Shown here piece after piece: positions 57,156 through 64,000 of a DNA stretch of 64,000 nt. A program made the translations under genes and the position numbers. The notes under the pieces were generated by a model, which ran no database searches, was not told the DNA's origin, and saw nothing but the letters and a program-made list of their open reading frames with translations. The stretch's first letter is position 1. Each line of letters starts with the position of its first letter. This DNA comes from Candidatus Obscuribacter sp. (lineage in GTDB: Bacteria > Cyanobacteriota > Vampirovibrionia > Obscuribacterales > Obscuribacteraceae): contig JADJQZ010000001.1 in assembly GCA_016712465.1 (NCBI GenBank), positions 6,882,001 through 6,946,000 of the forward strand, written 5' to 3'.

Positions 57156-57370
57156 TGTTCCAGTCCTCAGAAGCGTTTTCTACTCCGGTACGTCAGGAGA
57201 TTCGGCGCTGTTCCAATATAAGGTTGGTTGTGCCTGTCAATCAGGCCGCTTCCGGCGTAGTGTCGGGGACGGAGGCGCTATGCTAGAGCCCGTCTACTTT
57301 TCGAGCCCCAGTTAATAAGAAGCCAATCTCGTGGGAATAGTCCCACTGCTTACGTAATCATGCTTAAAGA

Positions 57371-57763
57371 TCAGCGCATGGAGCCGCGCACGCAGCGACT
57401 GAAAACTGAGAGGAAGAGGGTCAATAACAGAACGGAAGCCAGGAAGCAGCCGGCTATAGCCAGCCCCTCTGCGGGTCTGGTTGCAAAATGGGCAAGGGCC
57501 GTCATCAGTGCGGACTTGTCATTGTTAGAGGTGAAAATGCTGATTCCAAGCCCTATAAGAATTGTGGACAGGAGGGCAAGCACCAGTGGATTACACAGGA
57601 CTGTGCCGCTCAGCCAGGCCAGATCATGGGCATCTTCGTGCAGAAAGCCCCTGCCCTGTAAATTGTTCTTGCCGAAAGTTTTGTCCGTCTTGATGAAACC
57701 TGGCTTTAAGCCGGCCTCAAGTCTGGCGTAGTTCTGTTCGAAACTCAGATCGTCGTCTTGCAT
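57371..57763 (-). CDS. Small membrane protein, two TM
   Basis: 130 residues from the ATG at 57763 (a TTG at 57799 is the alternative; no strong SD for either). A polar N-terminal half (QDDDLSFEQNYARLEAGLKP) precedes two TMs (about 57-78 and 98-120). Basic C-terminus (RCVRGSMR). No family recognised. A palindrome lies 28-46 bp upstream of the ATG. A small hairpin GTGGGA/TCCCAC (57331-57346) is 25 nt past its stop. Confidence 0.55.
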   Translation of the reverse strand: MQDDDLSFEQNYARLEAGLKPGFIKTDKTFGKNNLQGRGFLHEDAHDLAWLSGTVLCNPLVLALLSTILIGLGISIFTSNNDKSALMTALAHFATRPAEGLAIAGCFLASVLLLTLFLSVFSRCVRGSMR

Positions 57764-58294
57764 TGTTGCGCAGCTCAAATCAACGGTGTTACGTGGCAAT
57801 ATGCCACGTTCGTAACAGTTCGAAACTGAGAAAATTGCCTCAGGCCGTTGGTGGTGTCGCCGGAGGTGGCAGTGGCGAGAGTTTGTGGTTGTTATATGGC
57901 GGGCGGGAAGTAGCTCAGGTTTTTCAAACCTCGCGGCGCTAGGCTAGCCGTTCGGCATTGGTCGGGCATTAATGGTATGCCATCTTAGCGCTGTGTCATT
58001 TTGCTGAAGTTCGGCCAGTTCTGTAGTTTGAATATTGTTGCGGACTATCAAGGGGTGTGTAACTACAGATTTTAACTATTTGAAGTATCTGAGTTTGTTA
58101 GTTATTGGTTTCTACTTCTTCAGACCCTCAGCTCAAAACTTTTAGACTCAAGCCGATATTTCTACCAACTTTCTGCCCAGATTTTTCAGACGAACAGTCG
58201 TCCGGGGCTGAGCGGTCAAGTTGAATATTCTCTGTATGCTCCGTCGGTGACTGCCGGCTGGAGCTTTTCTCAACTTCACCCAAAGAGGAACTCT
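57764..58294. other. 531-bp divergent intergenic region
   Basis: It separates the small membrane protein (-) from the EF-hand gene (+). It contains the palindrome at 57791-57809 and an AT-rich part (58060-58160) that may hold the + promoter. No gene or tRNA found. Confidence 0.45.
57791..57809. promoter_or_regulatory. 19-bp palindrome ACGTGGCA-ata-TGCCACGT
   Basis: Perfect 8-bp arms with a 3-bp centre, immediately upstream of the small membrane protein start. It has the form of a dimeric regulator site; the regulator is unknown. Confidence 0.5.
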
Positions 58295-59035
58295 ATGGCT
58301 GAAAACAACAACAAGCCCGAGGTCAAGACTTATGACCGCTGGGCTGAAAACTACATGCTGACAGGCTTCGCCCTGTCCTTTCTGCTTTTCTTCGGCATCT
58401 TCCTGGCCAGCGAAAGCCGGGATGCCAATACGTTCTGGCCCGCCGCCGGCATCACTCTTCTGGTCTGTGCCGCACTGCCTATCGCTTTCAACGTGTTGGG
58501 TCGGAAGGGCCTGGCTCGCACCATCAAGTGTTTGACCATATGCCTGCTCTTTTCCACCATGGTGCTCGGCATGTTCGGCTGCATTCTGGGCATGGGCGTG
58601 GCCGACTCTTACCTGCAGGTGGACAAGGTGCGCGCCTTTGCTCAGGAGGAGTTTGAAATGGTGGACAGAGGCGGCGACGGTCTGGTCGACACCGGTGAGG
58701 TGGATGCGGTGCTCAAGGAGCAGGATGAGATCTCACGCGGACTGAAAAGTCTGGAACGCATCGAGCAAGACTTGCAGACCTTGCCGGTCAGCAAAGTTGC
58801 GCAGGAGCTGGCTGTGTTCGGACTTTTGCCGGCGGGGGCGGAACTGAAACTTCTGCAATTGCCGCCTGAGAGCCTTGCTCGTGTCCAGGCTGCCAGGCAG
58901 GCCCTCTACCAGATCGGCAAGCCCGCCGGTAATGGTTTTGCCGCCGGGTCGGCCGAATTCAGTGACTATAAAGCCAAACTGGAACGCCGCTATCCCCTCT
59001 GGATCTGGGTCCTGAGGGAAGTCGGCGCCCTCTGA
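58295..59035 (+). CDS. Three-TM protein with EF-hand
   Basis: 246 residues from the ATG at 58295 (AGAGGA site). TMs at about 21-38, 48-67 and 78-103. A single EF-hand-type loop is at 124-135: D-R-G-G-D-G-L-V-D-T-G-E, with acidic residues at positions 1, 5, 9 and 12. A helical C-terminal region follows (about 140-246). The topology would place the EF-hand and C-terminus outside if the N-terminus is inside. Ca2+ binding is inferred from the loop only. It precedes two paralogous membrane enzymes by 19 nt, so the three form an operon. Confidence 0.72.
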   Translation: MAENNNKPEVKTYDRWAENYMLTGFALSFLLFFGIFLASESRDANTFWPAAGITLLVCAALPIAFNVLGRKGLARTIKCLTICLLFSTMVLGMFGCILGMGVADSYLQVDKVRAFAQEEFEMVDRGGDGLVDTGEVDAVLKEQDEISRGLKSLERIEQDLQTLPVSKVAQELAVFGLLPAGAELKLLQLPPESLARVQAARQALYQIGKPAGNGFAAGSAEFSDYKAKLERRYPLWIWVLREVGAL

Positions 59036-59054
59036 TCAACTTCAGGAGGTGTTC

Positions 59055-60176
59055 ATGAGACCGGTGCGGAAAGCATTCACATTTCTGTCGCACTGTTTGT
59101 TCTACGGCCTGGCAACGTATTTCATGCTCGGTCACACCGTTTACGGACTGGACACAGCCGGGCGGTTGCTGCTTCTGAGCGGCATCTTTCTGGTGGTGGT
59201 CTATGGCCTCTTCAATCACATACTGAGAAGTTACGGCAATATCTTCTCGCGTCTTCTGGCGCGGGAAGCCATGCTTTTCGGTTTCCCTCTCTCTCTGGCG
59301 GCGCTACTTTTGCAAATTGGCTCCGGCGGTGGTGCTCTGATTTTCTCACTTACTGTTTTCAGCCTCGCCGCCTGGTCTTTCTTTGCCTGGCGCTTTAGGG
59401 AGAACAGGAAGCGTTACGAAAAGCAGGGGGCTGGTCCGGTGCCGGTCGATACCTGCATCAAGATTCCGGCAGCCATTGTCAGGCCGGGTGACGCCATCGG
59501 TACCGGCGGCGCCATGGCCAAGCTATTGCGTCAGGGTGTGGCCCATACGGAATGCGTCATTCCCTGGCAGGGCAAGCTCATGCTCTTCTCTTCCTGGTTT
59601 GAGGAAGGTGCGTTCTTGAACGAAGTGGAACGCATCCTCAGACCCAATCCCAAGTATCCAAACTACCTGCTGCAGCGCCGTCCGCCCCTCAACGAGGAGC
59701 AAATCGAGCTTATGGAGTATGTGGTGCGGGCCATGCGGGAACAGAACCTGCAATACCGAGAACGCTTGACACGGCAGCGTGAGCGCATGCCAGGCTGGTT
59801 GAAGAACTACCTGGACAAGAAGTTCCCAGTCACCGGTTATGACTGGCTCGGCCGTTATACCGGCAGGAGAGCGCCCGATCGCTGGACCTGCAATGTGGCC
59901 TATCTGGAGGTGATGCGACGTTCCTGCGTGGACGTGGTGCGCCTTGGCCACGGTGCTGCCGGCCTTCGCACCGGTTGGCTGGACTTTCCCAATACCGAAG
60001 ACTTGCGCGGCGATCCGGCACTGCATCTGGTGCGCAATGCGGAGTTGCCCGCGCTTATGGCGGATGGTCCTCCCCGGGTGAATCTCAACCCGGATATTCC
60101 TGATTTCGAGGCGCAGGTGGCAGCCCTGATGGCTGAAAGTATCAATATCTTCGATCGCGCAAAAGCGAGGAACTGA
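59055..60176 (+). CDS. Membrane protein with permuted NlpC/P60-like domain, paralogue 1
   Basis: 373 residues from the ATG at 59055 (CAGGAGG site). Four TMs in the first 115 residues, then a soluble domain. It shows the order of circularly permuted papain-like enzymes (YiiX/YaeF/LRAT type): RPGDAIGTGGAMAKLLRQ then VAHTECVIP with candidate catalytic His164, a helical middle (LNEEQIELMEYVVRAMRE), and RWTCNVAYLEVMRR with candidate nucleophile Cys279. Such enzymes act as amidases, peptidases or acyltransferases on lipids or cell wall. The block PVTGYDWLGRYTGRR is shared with the next gene. Confidence 0.7.
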   Translation: MRPVRKAFTFLSHCLFYGLATYFMLGHTVYGLDTAGRLLLLSGIFLVVVYGLFNHILRSYGNIFSRLLAREAMLFGFPLSLAALLLQIGSGGGALIFSLTVFSLAAWSFFAWRFRENRKRYEKQGAGPVPVDTCIKIPAAIVRPGDAIGTGGAMAKLLRQGVAHTECVIPWQGKLMLFSSWFEEGAFLNEVERILRPNPKYPNYLLQRRPPLNEEQIELMEYVVRAMREQNLQYRERLTRQRERMPGWLKNYLDKKFPVTGYDWLGRYTGRRAPDRWTCNVAYLEVMRRSCVDVVRLGHGAAGLRTGWLDFPNTEDLRGDPALHLVRNAELPALMADGPPRVNLNPDIPDFEAQVAALMAESINIFDRAKARN

Positions 60177-60178
60177 CT

Positions 60179-61216
60179 ATGTTTCGTTTCTGGAAAACGG
60201 CGAAGGCAATCGCCAACTTGTTTATGCTCTTCCTCACCTGGAGATGGTACTACCATGGCTTCGGGTTTGAGTTTTCTGTGGGCTGTCTGGTGCTGAGCGG
60301 CTTGTGGCTGGTTCTTTCCTTTGCCCAGATGGGGCATCTGATGAGAAGCTATGCCACGGCTTTGTCTCGCCTGCAGATGCTGGCGCCTATCTGCTTGGGC
60401 TTTGTTCTCAACACTGCGGCATTTTTCGGCACCGGCGACTTGGCCGTCAGGGCTTTTGCCCAGGCAGGTTTTTGCGCCTGGGGCTATGTCTATCTGCGCT
60501 ACCGGCGGGAGCGGAACAATTTCTTTGCCAGGGGTTATGGGGTTCTGCCCCGGGGCATCATGGTCAACCCGCCCGCTGCCATGTTGCCGCCGGGCTCCAT
60601 CTTGCTCATGACCGGCATACCGGAGTATATCGGCGAAGCCGTCGGCCACGGCGAGATCGTCATACCGGATGCCGAGGGCAAGAAATGGGCATTCAGCACC
60701 TACATGAAATATGGTGTGGTACTCAATCCTCTGGAGGAAGTGCTGACTCGCCGGGCTCGCCGCGGCATCACGGTGGCCCTGGCGCCGACTGTGCCCTGGA
60801 CTGAGGAACAATGCAAGATGTCGTTCATGGTGGCCAGGGGCATGCTGCGTCAGAACAAAGAGTGGGTGGTGCGAGAGCGGGCCAGGCAAGAGAGACTGCT
60901 GGCTTTCCTGCATCTACCGGAATTTGTTCGACGGGTCTGGAGGAGGGCCTTGCCAGTCACCGGTTATGACTGGTTCGGGCTTGTGCTGGGGCGCACCAAG
61001 ATGGGGCGTTATACCTGTGTCGGTTCGGTGCAGGAACTGCTCTGGCGCATGGGCATCACCCTCGATCGCTACTTCGGCACGGGTCTACTCGGTCTTGGCA
61101 CCACGGTGCTGGACCCGATTATGCCGGCGCGCTTCTTCGACCTGAAGTGCTACCGCATGGTGACGGAAGCTGATCACCAGGCCTGGCTGGCGACCTCTCA
61201 AGCAGCGCCGAAATAA
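60179..61216 (+). CDS. Membrane protein with permuted NlpC/P60-like domain, paralogue 2
   Basis: 345 residues from the ATG at 60179, 2 nt after the preceding stop. Same layout: about four TMs (first 110 residues), LPPGSILLMTGIPEY with His157 in VGHGEIVIP, and Cys280 in GRYTCVGSVQELL. It shares PVTGYDWFGLVLGRT with its neighbour, but overall identity is low, so the duplication is old. The His and Cys are preserved in both, which supports catalysis. A terminator follows. Confidence 0.7.
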   Translation: MFRFWKTAKAIANLFMLFLTWRWYYHGFGFEFSVGCLVLSGLWLVLSFAQMGHLMRSYATALSRLQMLAPICLGFVLNTAAFFGTGDLAVRAFAQAGFCAWGYVYLRYRRERNNFFARGYGVLPRGIMVNPPAAMLPPGSILLMTGIPEYIGEAVGHGEIVIPDAEGKKWAFSTYMKYGVVLNPLEEVLTRRARRGITVALAPTVPWTEEQCKMSFMVARGMLRQNKEWVVRERARQERLLAFLHLPEFVRRVWRRALPVTGYDWFGLVLGRTKMGRYTCVGSVQELLWRMGITLDRYFGTGLLGLGTTVLDPIMPARFFDLKCYRMVTEADHQAWLATSQAAPK

Positions 61217-61226
61217 AATTGCCGAG

Positions 61227-61273
61227 ACAGGTAAGGAGTGGCTCTCAGAGCTGCTTCTTACCTGTTTCTTCTT
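61227..61273 (+). terminator. Rho-independent terminator
   Basis: ACAGGTAAG (61227-61235)/CTTACCTGT (61257-61265) with an inner GCTCT/AGAGC pairing, followed by TTCTTCTT. It ends the EF-hand operon. Confidence 0.8.
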
Positions 61274-61366
61274 CGCGCTGAGCCTACTTTACCGATCCCA
61301 CTTTTCTCTTTGGCTGCAAGGATAGTATATGCAGTAGTGAAAGCGGAATTTTGAAAGAGAGTGCCA

Positions 61367-61395
61367 GAGGGAAGGCCGTAAAGCGCCCTTCCCTC
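61367..61395 (-). terminator. Hairpin after the 61446 gene
   Basis: GAGGGAAGG/CCTTCCCTC stem (9 bp), downstream of the - strand gene ending at 61446 and convergent with the EF-hand operon. Confidence 0.6.
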
Positions 61396-61445
61396 CTGTT
61401 GTGTCTAGCCTGTTTCAGGCAAGAGCGGACTCAGTTGATGGTGTC

Positions 61446-61946
61446 TCAGGTGGTGGCAGTAGCCACAGGCCAGAGCTGGAATTGCTCGAAGGGCATCTTG
61501 CCTCCAGAAGCTTTCATCAGACTCTCCGCATTGGCGAGCTGAACGAAAAGCTCGTTGACATTGGCGGCGCCGGCAGGCAGCTTGCCATAGAGCAAGTGAT
61601 ACGCCCAGCCCGGATCGCAGCCGCCCATTTGTTCTTCTACGGCCACCAACCAGTCGGTGTCCTTGAAGTCCACCGGCAGAATGAAGAGACCGCGGTCCTT
61701 GAGGCTGGCATAACTGCTGCCGTAGTGGTTTTCGGGCAGGGGCTCGGGCAGTACAGCTGCCAGCAATTTGACGATGCCTTTGCGGCTGGCGATGATGCGG
61801 CTGAAGAAGCCGCCCGAGATGGAACTGCCCTTGAAGTGGCGCAGGTTGCCGTTGGGCAGGATCAGGTGCAGAGCCGAGATCTCGTCGCCGTAGGTGCAGG
61901 CGGTGGGCACGGCGGGCAAAATGATAGTGGGCATGGTTGTGTTCAT
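61446..61946 (-). CDS. Unknown soluble protein
   Basis: 166 residues from the ATG at 61946 (GGAG site). Alpha/beta pattern with TMPTIILPAVPTACTYGDEI, SSISGGFFSRIIASRKGIVK and FILPVDFKDTDWLVAVEEQM. No signal or TM. No family recognised. It follows the nucleoside hydrolase-like gene in the same direction. Confidence 0.6.
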   Translation of the reverse strand: MNTTMPTIILPAVPTACTYGDEISALHLILPNGNLRHFKGSSISGGFFSRIIASRKGIVKLLAAVLPEPLPENHYGSSYASLKDRGLFILPVDFKDTDWLVAVEEQMGGCDPGWAYHLLYGKLPAGAANVNELFVQLANAESLMKASGGKMPFEQFQLWPVATATT

Positions 61947-61999
61947 GGAAACTCCTGGTTTGAATTTAGACAAAAAACGACTGTTTGAGTCGGGGAGAA

Positions 62000-62028
62000 G
62001 GCATCAGCGGTATTGAGCCGCTGATGCC
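62000..62028 (-). terminator. Intercistronic hairpin
   Basis: Perfect 11-bp stem GGCATCAGCGG (62000-62010)/CCGCTGATGCC (62018-62028) with a 7-nt loop. TTCTCCCC follows. The next ATG is 54 nt away. Confidence 0.65.
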
Positions 62029-62057
62029 CCATGCAGCCCTGCTTACAGCTCAGCGCT

Positions 62058-63212
62058 TCAGGCTACTTTCCGTGCTCCGGCCGCTTCCTCTTCGGCAGCT
62101 TGCAGGCTCTGGTTGAGACTTTCCACCATCATGTTCTTCAAGAAGGCGGCCAGTTCCTCGGGAGCCCGCACATTGTGCACCTTGGGATTGACGCCGATGA
62201 CCATGTGCTCGACACCGTGCACTTCCACCACGCAGGACGAATAAAAGTGCTCGCGCAGATCCGGCAGGCAGGCCACCAGAGTGCAGGGGTCATAAAGCAT
62301 GAAGGTCTGGATCAAGTCCCAGATGCTGTCTTCCGGCTTGCGGTCTTGTCCCTGCCCGCCACAGAAGGCATTGAGGAACCAGTTCCTGTCGCAGCGGGCC
62401 GGCAAGCCTTGCCGTGCCGAGTCATCTGCAGGCAGACAAGCCCGGTGCCAGACTTCTTCGATGGCTTTCTTCTGTGCGGCCAGGAGACGAATTCCGACGG
62501 GGTGACCAGTGGCGGCCATTTCGTCGTAGATAGACCTTGGTACTTTGGCGGCGGCTGCTGCATGGCGCGTGAACACCGTGATGGGAATGTTCATGTCCTG
62601 CAGCTGTTTGTACAGGAAAGCCGTCGCTTCCTTGTCGAAGGAATGGTTCTGGGCAGTCATGTCAGGCAGCATGCGCCCTTCCGCATCGAGCTTGGGCCGA
62701 TCGCCTTCCACTTCCACACCACCCATGATCACCACCCGGCGCACAGCCATGTTGAAGAGGTAGTGGTGTTCACGCAGAACCGCCGCCGCATCGGTCAGCC
62801 CGGAGATGAGCAGGAGCACGATGGACTTGGGGCGGGCTTCTTTGAGGGTGTTGTAGATAAGCTCCTTGCCGTCCACGACGCTGTCGTGTTCGGCCAGGTA
62901 GCTGACGGCGAACTGGTAGTCGAGACCATCGTCGTCGGTTTGCTGGCATGCGGTGCCGATACCGACAGCGATGTCGGGTTGACCGAGCTGCTTGAGGGTG
63001 CCCTTGGCCAGGCGGGCGCGCATGGATGAAGGCGCCAGATTGGCGATTACTCCCATGACCCGGAGGATTTCCAGGCGGATCATGCGGTTGAGCATGGTCA
63101 GTACGTCTTCGTCGTCCTGGTCGCGACCGGGATCGGTGATGACGAAGAGGTCGCGAAAGAGCGGTACAGCCACTGGCAGTACTTTGCGGTTCTCGTTATT
63201 TGTTTGGCTCAT
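62058..63212 (-). CDS. Inosine/uridine-preferring nucleoside hydrolase family protein
   Basis: 384 residues from the ATG at 63212 (AGAGGTAG site). The N-terminal motif is TDPGRDQDDEDV (about 26-37), a variant of the DTDPGxDD calcium-binding block with two extra residues. RRVVIMGGVEVEG (about 170-182) fits the core MGG strand. Later blocks (VFTRHAAAAAKVP, DPCTLVACLPDL) occupy the positions of the substrate-binding part. A roughly 60-residue insertion with HRACLPADDSARQGLPARCD is unusual. The altered Asp motif leaves it open whether it still hydrolyses nucleosides. Ends in an Ala/Glu-rich tail. Confidence 0.8.
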   Translation of the reverse strand: MSQTNNENRKVLPVAVPLFRDLFVITDPGRDQDDEDVLTMLNRMIRLEILRVMGVIANLAPSSMRARLAKGTLKQLGQPDIAVGIGTACQQTDDDGLDYQFAVSYLAEHDSVVDGKELIYNTLKEARPKSIVLLLISGLTDAAAVLREHHYLFNMAVRRVVIMGGVEVEGDRPKLDAEGRMLPDMTAQNHSFDKEATAFLYKQLQDMNIPITVFTRHAAAAAKVPRSIYDEMAATGHPVGIRLLAAQKKAIEEVWHRACLPADDSARQGLPARCDRNWFLNAFCGGQGQDRKPEDSIWDLIQTFMLYDPCTLVACLPDLREHFYSSCVVEVHGVEHMVIGVNPKVHNVRAPEELAAFLKNMMVESLNQSLQAAEEEAAGARKVA

Positions 63213-63282
63213 GTTTCTACCTCTGGGGTACTTGGAACGTGAAGGGAATTTCGGGACGTAACTGCCCGGGTGGGCAGCCAAA

Positions 63283-63311
63283 AGGAGCGACCGCACTTGG
63301 TGGTCGCTCCT
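63283..63311 (-). terminator. Terminator after the Nudix gene
   Basis: Perfect stem AGGAGCGACC (63283-63292)/GGTCGCTCCT (63302-63311) with a 9-nt loop, followed by TTTGG on the - strand. Confidence 0.65.
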
Positions 63312-63334
63312 CTCGTCAGGGCTAGAGGGAAGTT

Positions 63335-64000
63335 CTAGCTCTTGATGGCTTCCGCGCCGGGGACCTTGTCCTTGAAGCGCTGGAACAGCGAATAGGCCAG
63401 CAGGGTCTTGGCGTCGGGGTAAGTGAGCAGGTCCTCCAGGGGCACGATCTGGAGCGTGATCTGCTCGTTTTCATCGAGGGCACCGGTGCAGCGGCCGTTC
63501 ATGGCGTCCATCTCTTCGCGGGTCACCTGGCGGGTGAAGGCGAAGAAGCGGATGGTCTCGTCGCAGCCGCCCGGGGACATGTAGATGCCGCCGGGGAAGC
63601 CGGCCAGGCTGCTCAGGTCCGTCAGGTCGTCGGCGGCAACCTCGATGTCGAGTTCCTCCTTCAGTTCCTTGGCAGCCACGCCGGCGAAGTTGCCGGAGCC
63701 GTCCAGCATGCCGGCGCAGGTTTCCTTGAACTCGAAAACGCCGGTGGCGAAGCGCGGCTGCACCGTCAGGACGGTGTAGGCCTTGCCTTCGCAGATGAGC
63801 ACTGCCGCCACTGCCACGGAGCCGCCGCGGGCGAAGACGATGCCGGGCAACTTGCGACCGCTGGGGTCGGTGAGGGCGGCTTCGAACTTGAGGAAGCCCA
63901 CCCGCGGTCCGAACATGTCGGCCGACTGCAGGTGCACCGAGGCCACGTTGAAGCGCGGGTCGTGGTTATTGAGGCGACCGGTGATCAGGGGCGAAACCGA
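63335..64000 (-). CDS. NUDX14-like ADP-sugar/UDP-sugar Nudix hydrolase, 5' end outside window
   Basis: The frame is open to the right edge (222 codons visible). An internal GTG at 63946 is possible, but the homology continues upstream of it (SPLITGRLNNHDPRFN). Strong likeness to plant NUDX14 from memory: DMFGPRVGFLKFEA, LPGIVFARGGSVAV, AGMLDGSGNFAGVAAKELKEEL and MSPGGCDETIRFF. The Nudix box is GMLDGSG-x-AAKELKEELDI: the ELKEE glutamates that bind Mg are kept, but the first box Glu is Gly and the REU Arg is Lys. The GC-rich third positions exceed those of the neighbours. Predicted to cleave ADP- or UDP-sugars to sugar-1-phosphate and NMP. Confidence 0.85.
   Translation of the reverse strand, partial: SVSPLITGRLNNHDPRFNVASVHLQSADMFGPRVGFLKFEAALTDPSGRKLPGIVFARGGSVAVAAVLICEGKAYTVLTVQPRFATGVFEFKETCAGMLDGSGNFAGVAAKELKEELDIEVAADDLTDLSSLAGFPGGIYMSPGGCDETIRFFAFTRQVTREEMDAMNGRCTGALDENEQITLQIVPLEDLLTYPDAKTLLAYSLFQRFKDKVPGAEAIKS

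Noticed and set aside
57895..57955. tRNA-like stretch around GGGAAGTAGCTCAGG
   Set aside because: No cloverleaf: a T-arm consensus GTTCRANNC and acceptor pairing are missing.

Overview
The window looks like chromosomal DNA of a Gram-negative-type (diderm) bacterium with roughly 50-55% GC. The evidence for two membranes is a TolC-type outer-membrane channel, a HlyD-type periplasmic adaptor, several lipobox proteins and signal peptides. No rRNA, tRNA or ribosomal-protein gene is present, so the lineage cannot be fixed. Several proteins resemble eukaryotic organellar or plant enzymes (HSDL2-like SDR, ECH1-like dienoyl-CoA isomerase, NUDX14-like Nudix), and multidomain fusions are common. A non-photosynthetic cyanobacterial relative (Vampirovibrionia/Obscuribacterales type) would fit, but that is a low-confidence guess. 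I see no phage, IS element, integrase or CRISPR array.

Layout. 0-2.2 kb: end of a metallophosphoesterase, a DUF4240 protein and a TetR regulator. 2.3-9.6 kb: an efflux operon divergent from the TetR gene (HlyD adaptor, double-NBD ABC ATPase, two ABC-2 permeases, TolC-like channel; layout like E. coli cecR-ybhGFSR) with a clear operator. 10.5-13.5 kb: two tandem MocR/GntR-aminotransferase regulators; the second has lost the PLP lysine. 14-30 kb (+ strand): an envelope and lipid region with a His/Met-rich lipoprotein, rhomboid, CPBP and S41 proteases, an SDR/enoyl-CoA-hydratase pair split by a frameshift, a patatin-like lipase, an unusual FtsH and small membrane proteins. 30.5-57.8 kb (mostly - strand): a long run of unrelated metabolic, stress and membrane genes. 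These include GH1 and GH30 glycosidases, an acetolactate synthase-aldehyde dehydrogenase fusion, malate dehydrogenase, a HAD hydrolase, DUF502, a UspA plus cation-efflux pair, a large polytopic protein, a curlin-like repeat protein and a LysM-like protein. Two + strand genes interrupt it at 46.3-47.7 kb. 58.3-61.2 kb (+): an EF-hand membrane protein followed by two paralogous membrane proteins with a permuted NlpC/P60-like His/Cys domain. 61.4-64 kb (-): an unknown protein, a nucleoside-hydrolase-family protein and a Nudix hydrolase that runs off the window.

Most notable are (i) a +1 frameshift at a C5 run that separates an HSDL2-like dehydrogenase from an ECH1-like isomerase that otherwise form one protein; (ii) a secreted protein of twelve 15-residue repeats that match the curlin spacing QxGxxNxAxxxQ; (iii) a TPP-enzyme/ALDH fusion of 1034 residues; and (iv) a repeated intergenic design (stem-loop, then a short G-poor CA-rich leader, then Shine-Dalgarno) at many gene junctions, often with no room for a promoter between the hairpin and the next gene. 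Starts were chosen by Shine-Dalgarno sites and family length, and often lie downstream of the longest possible ORF start.
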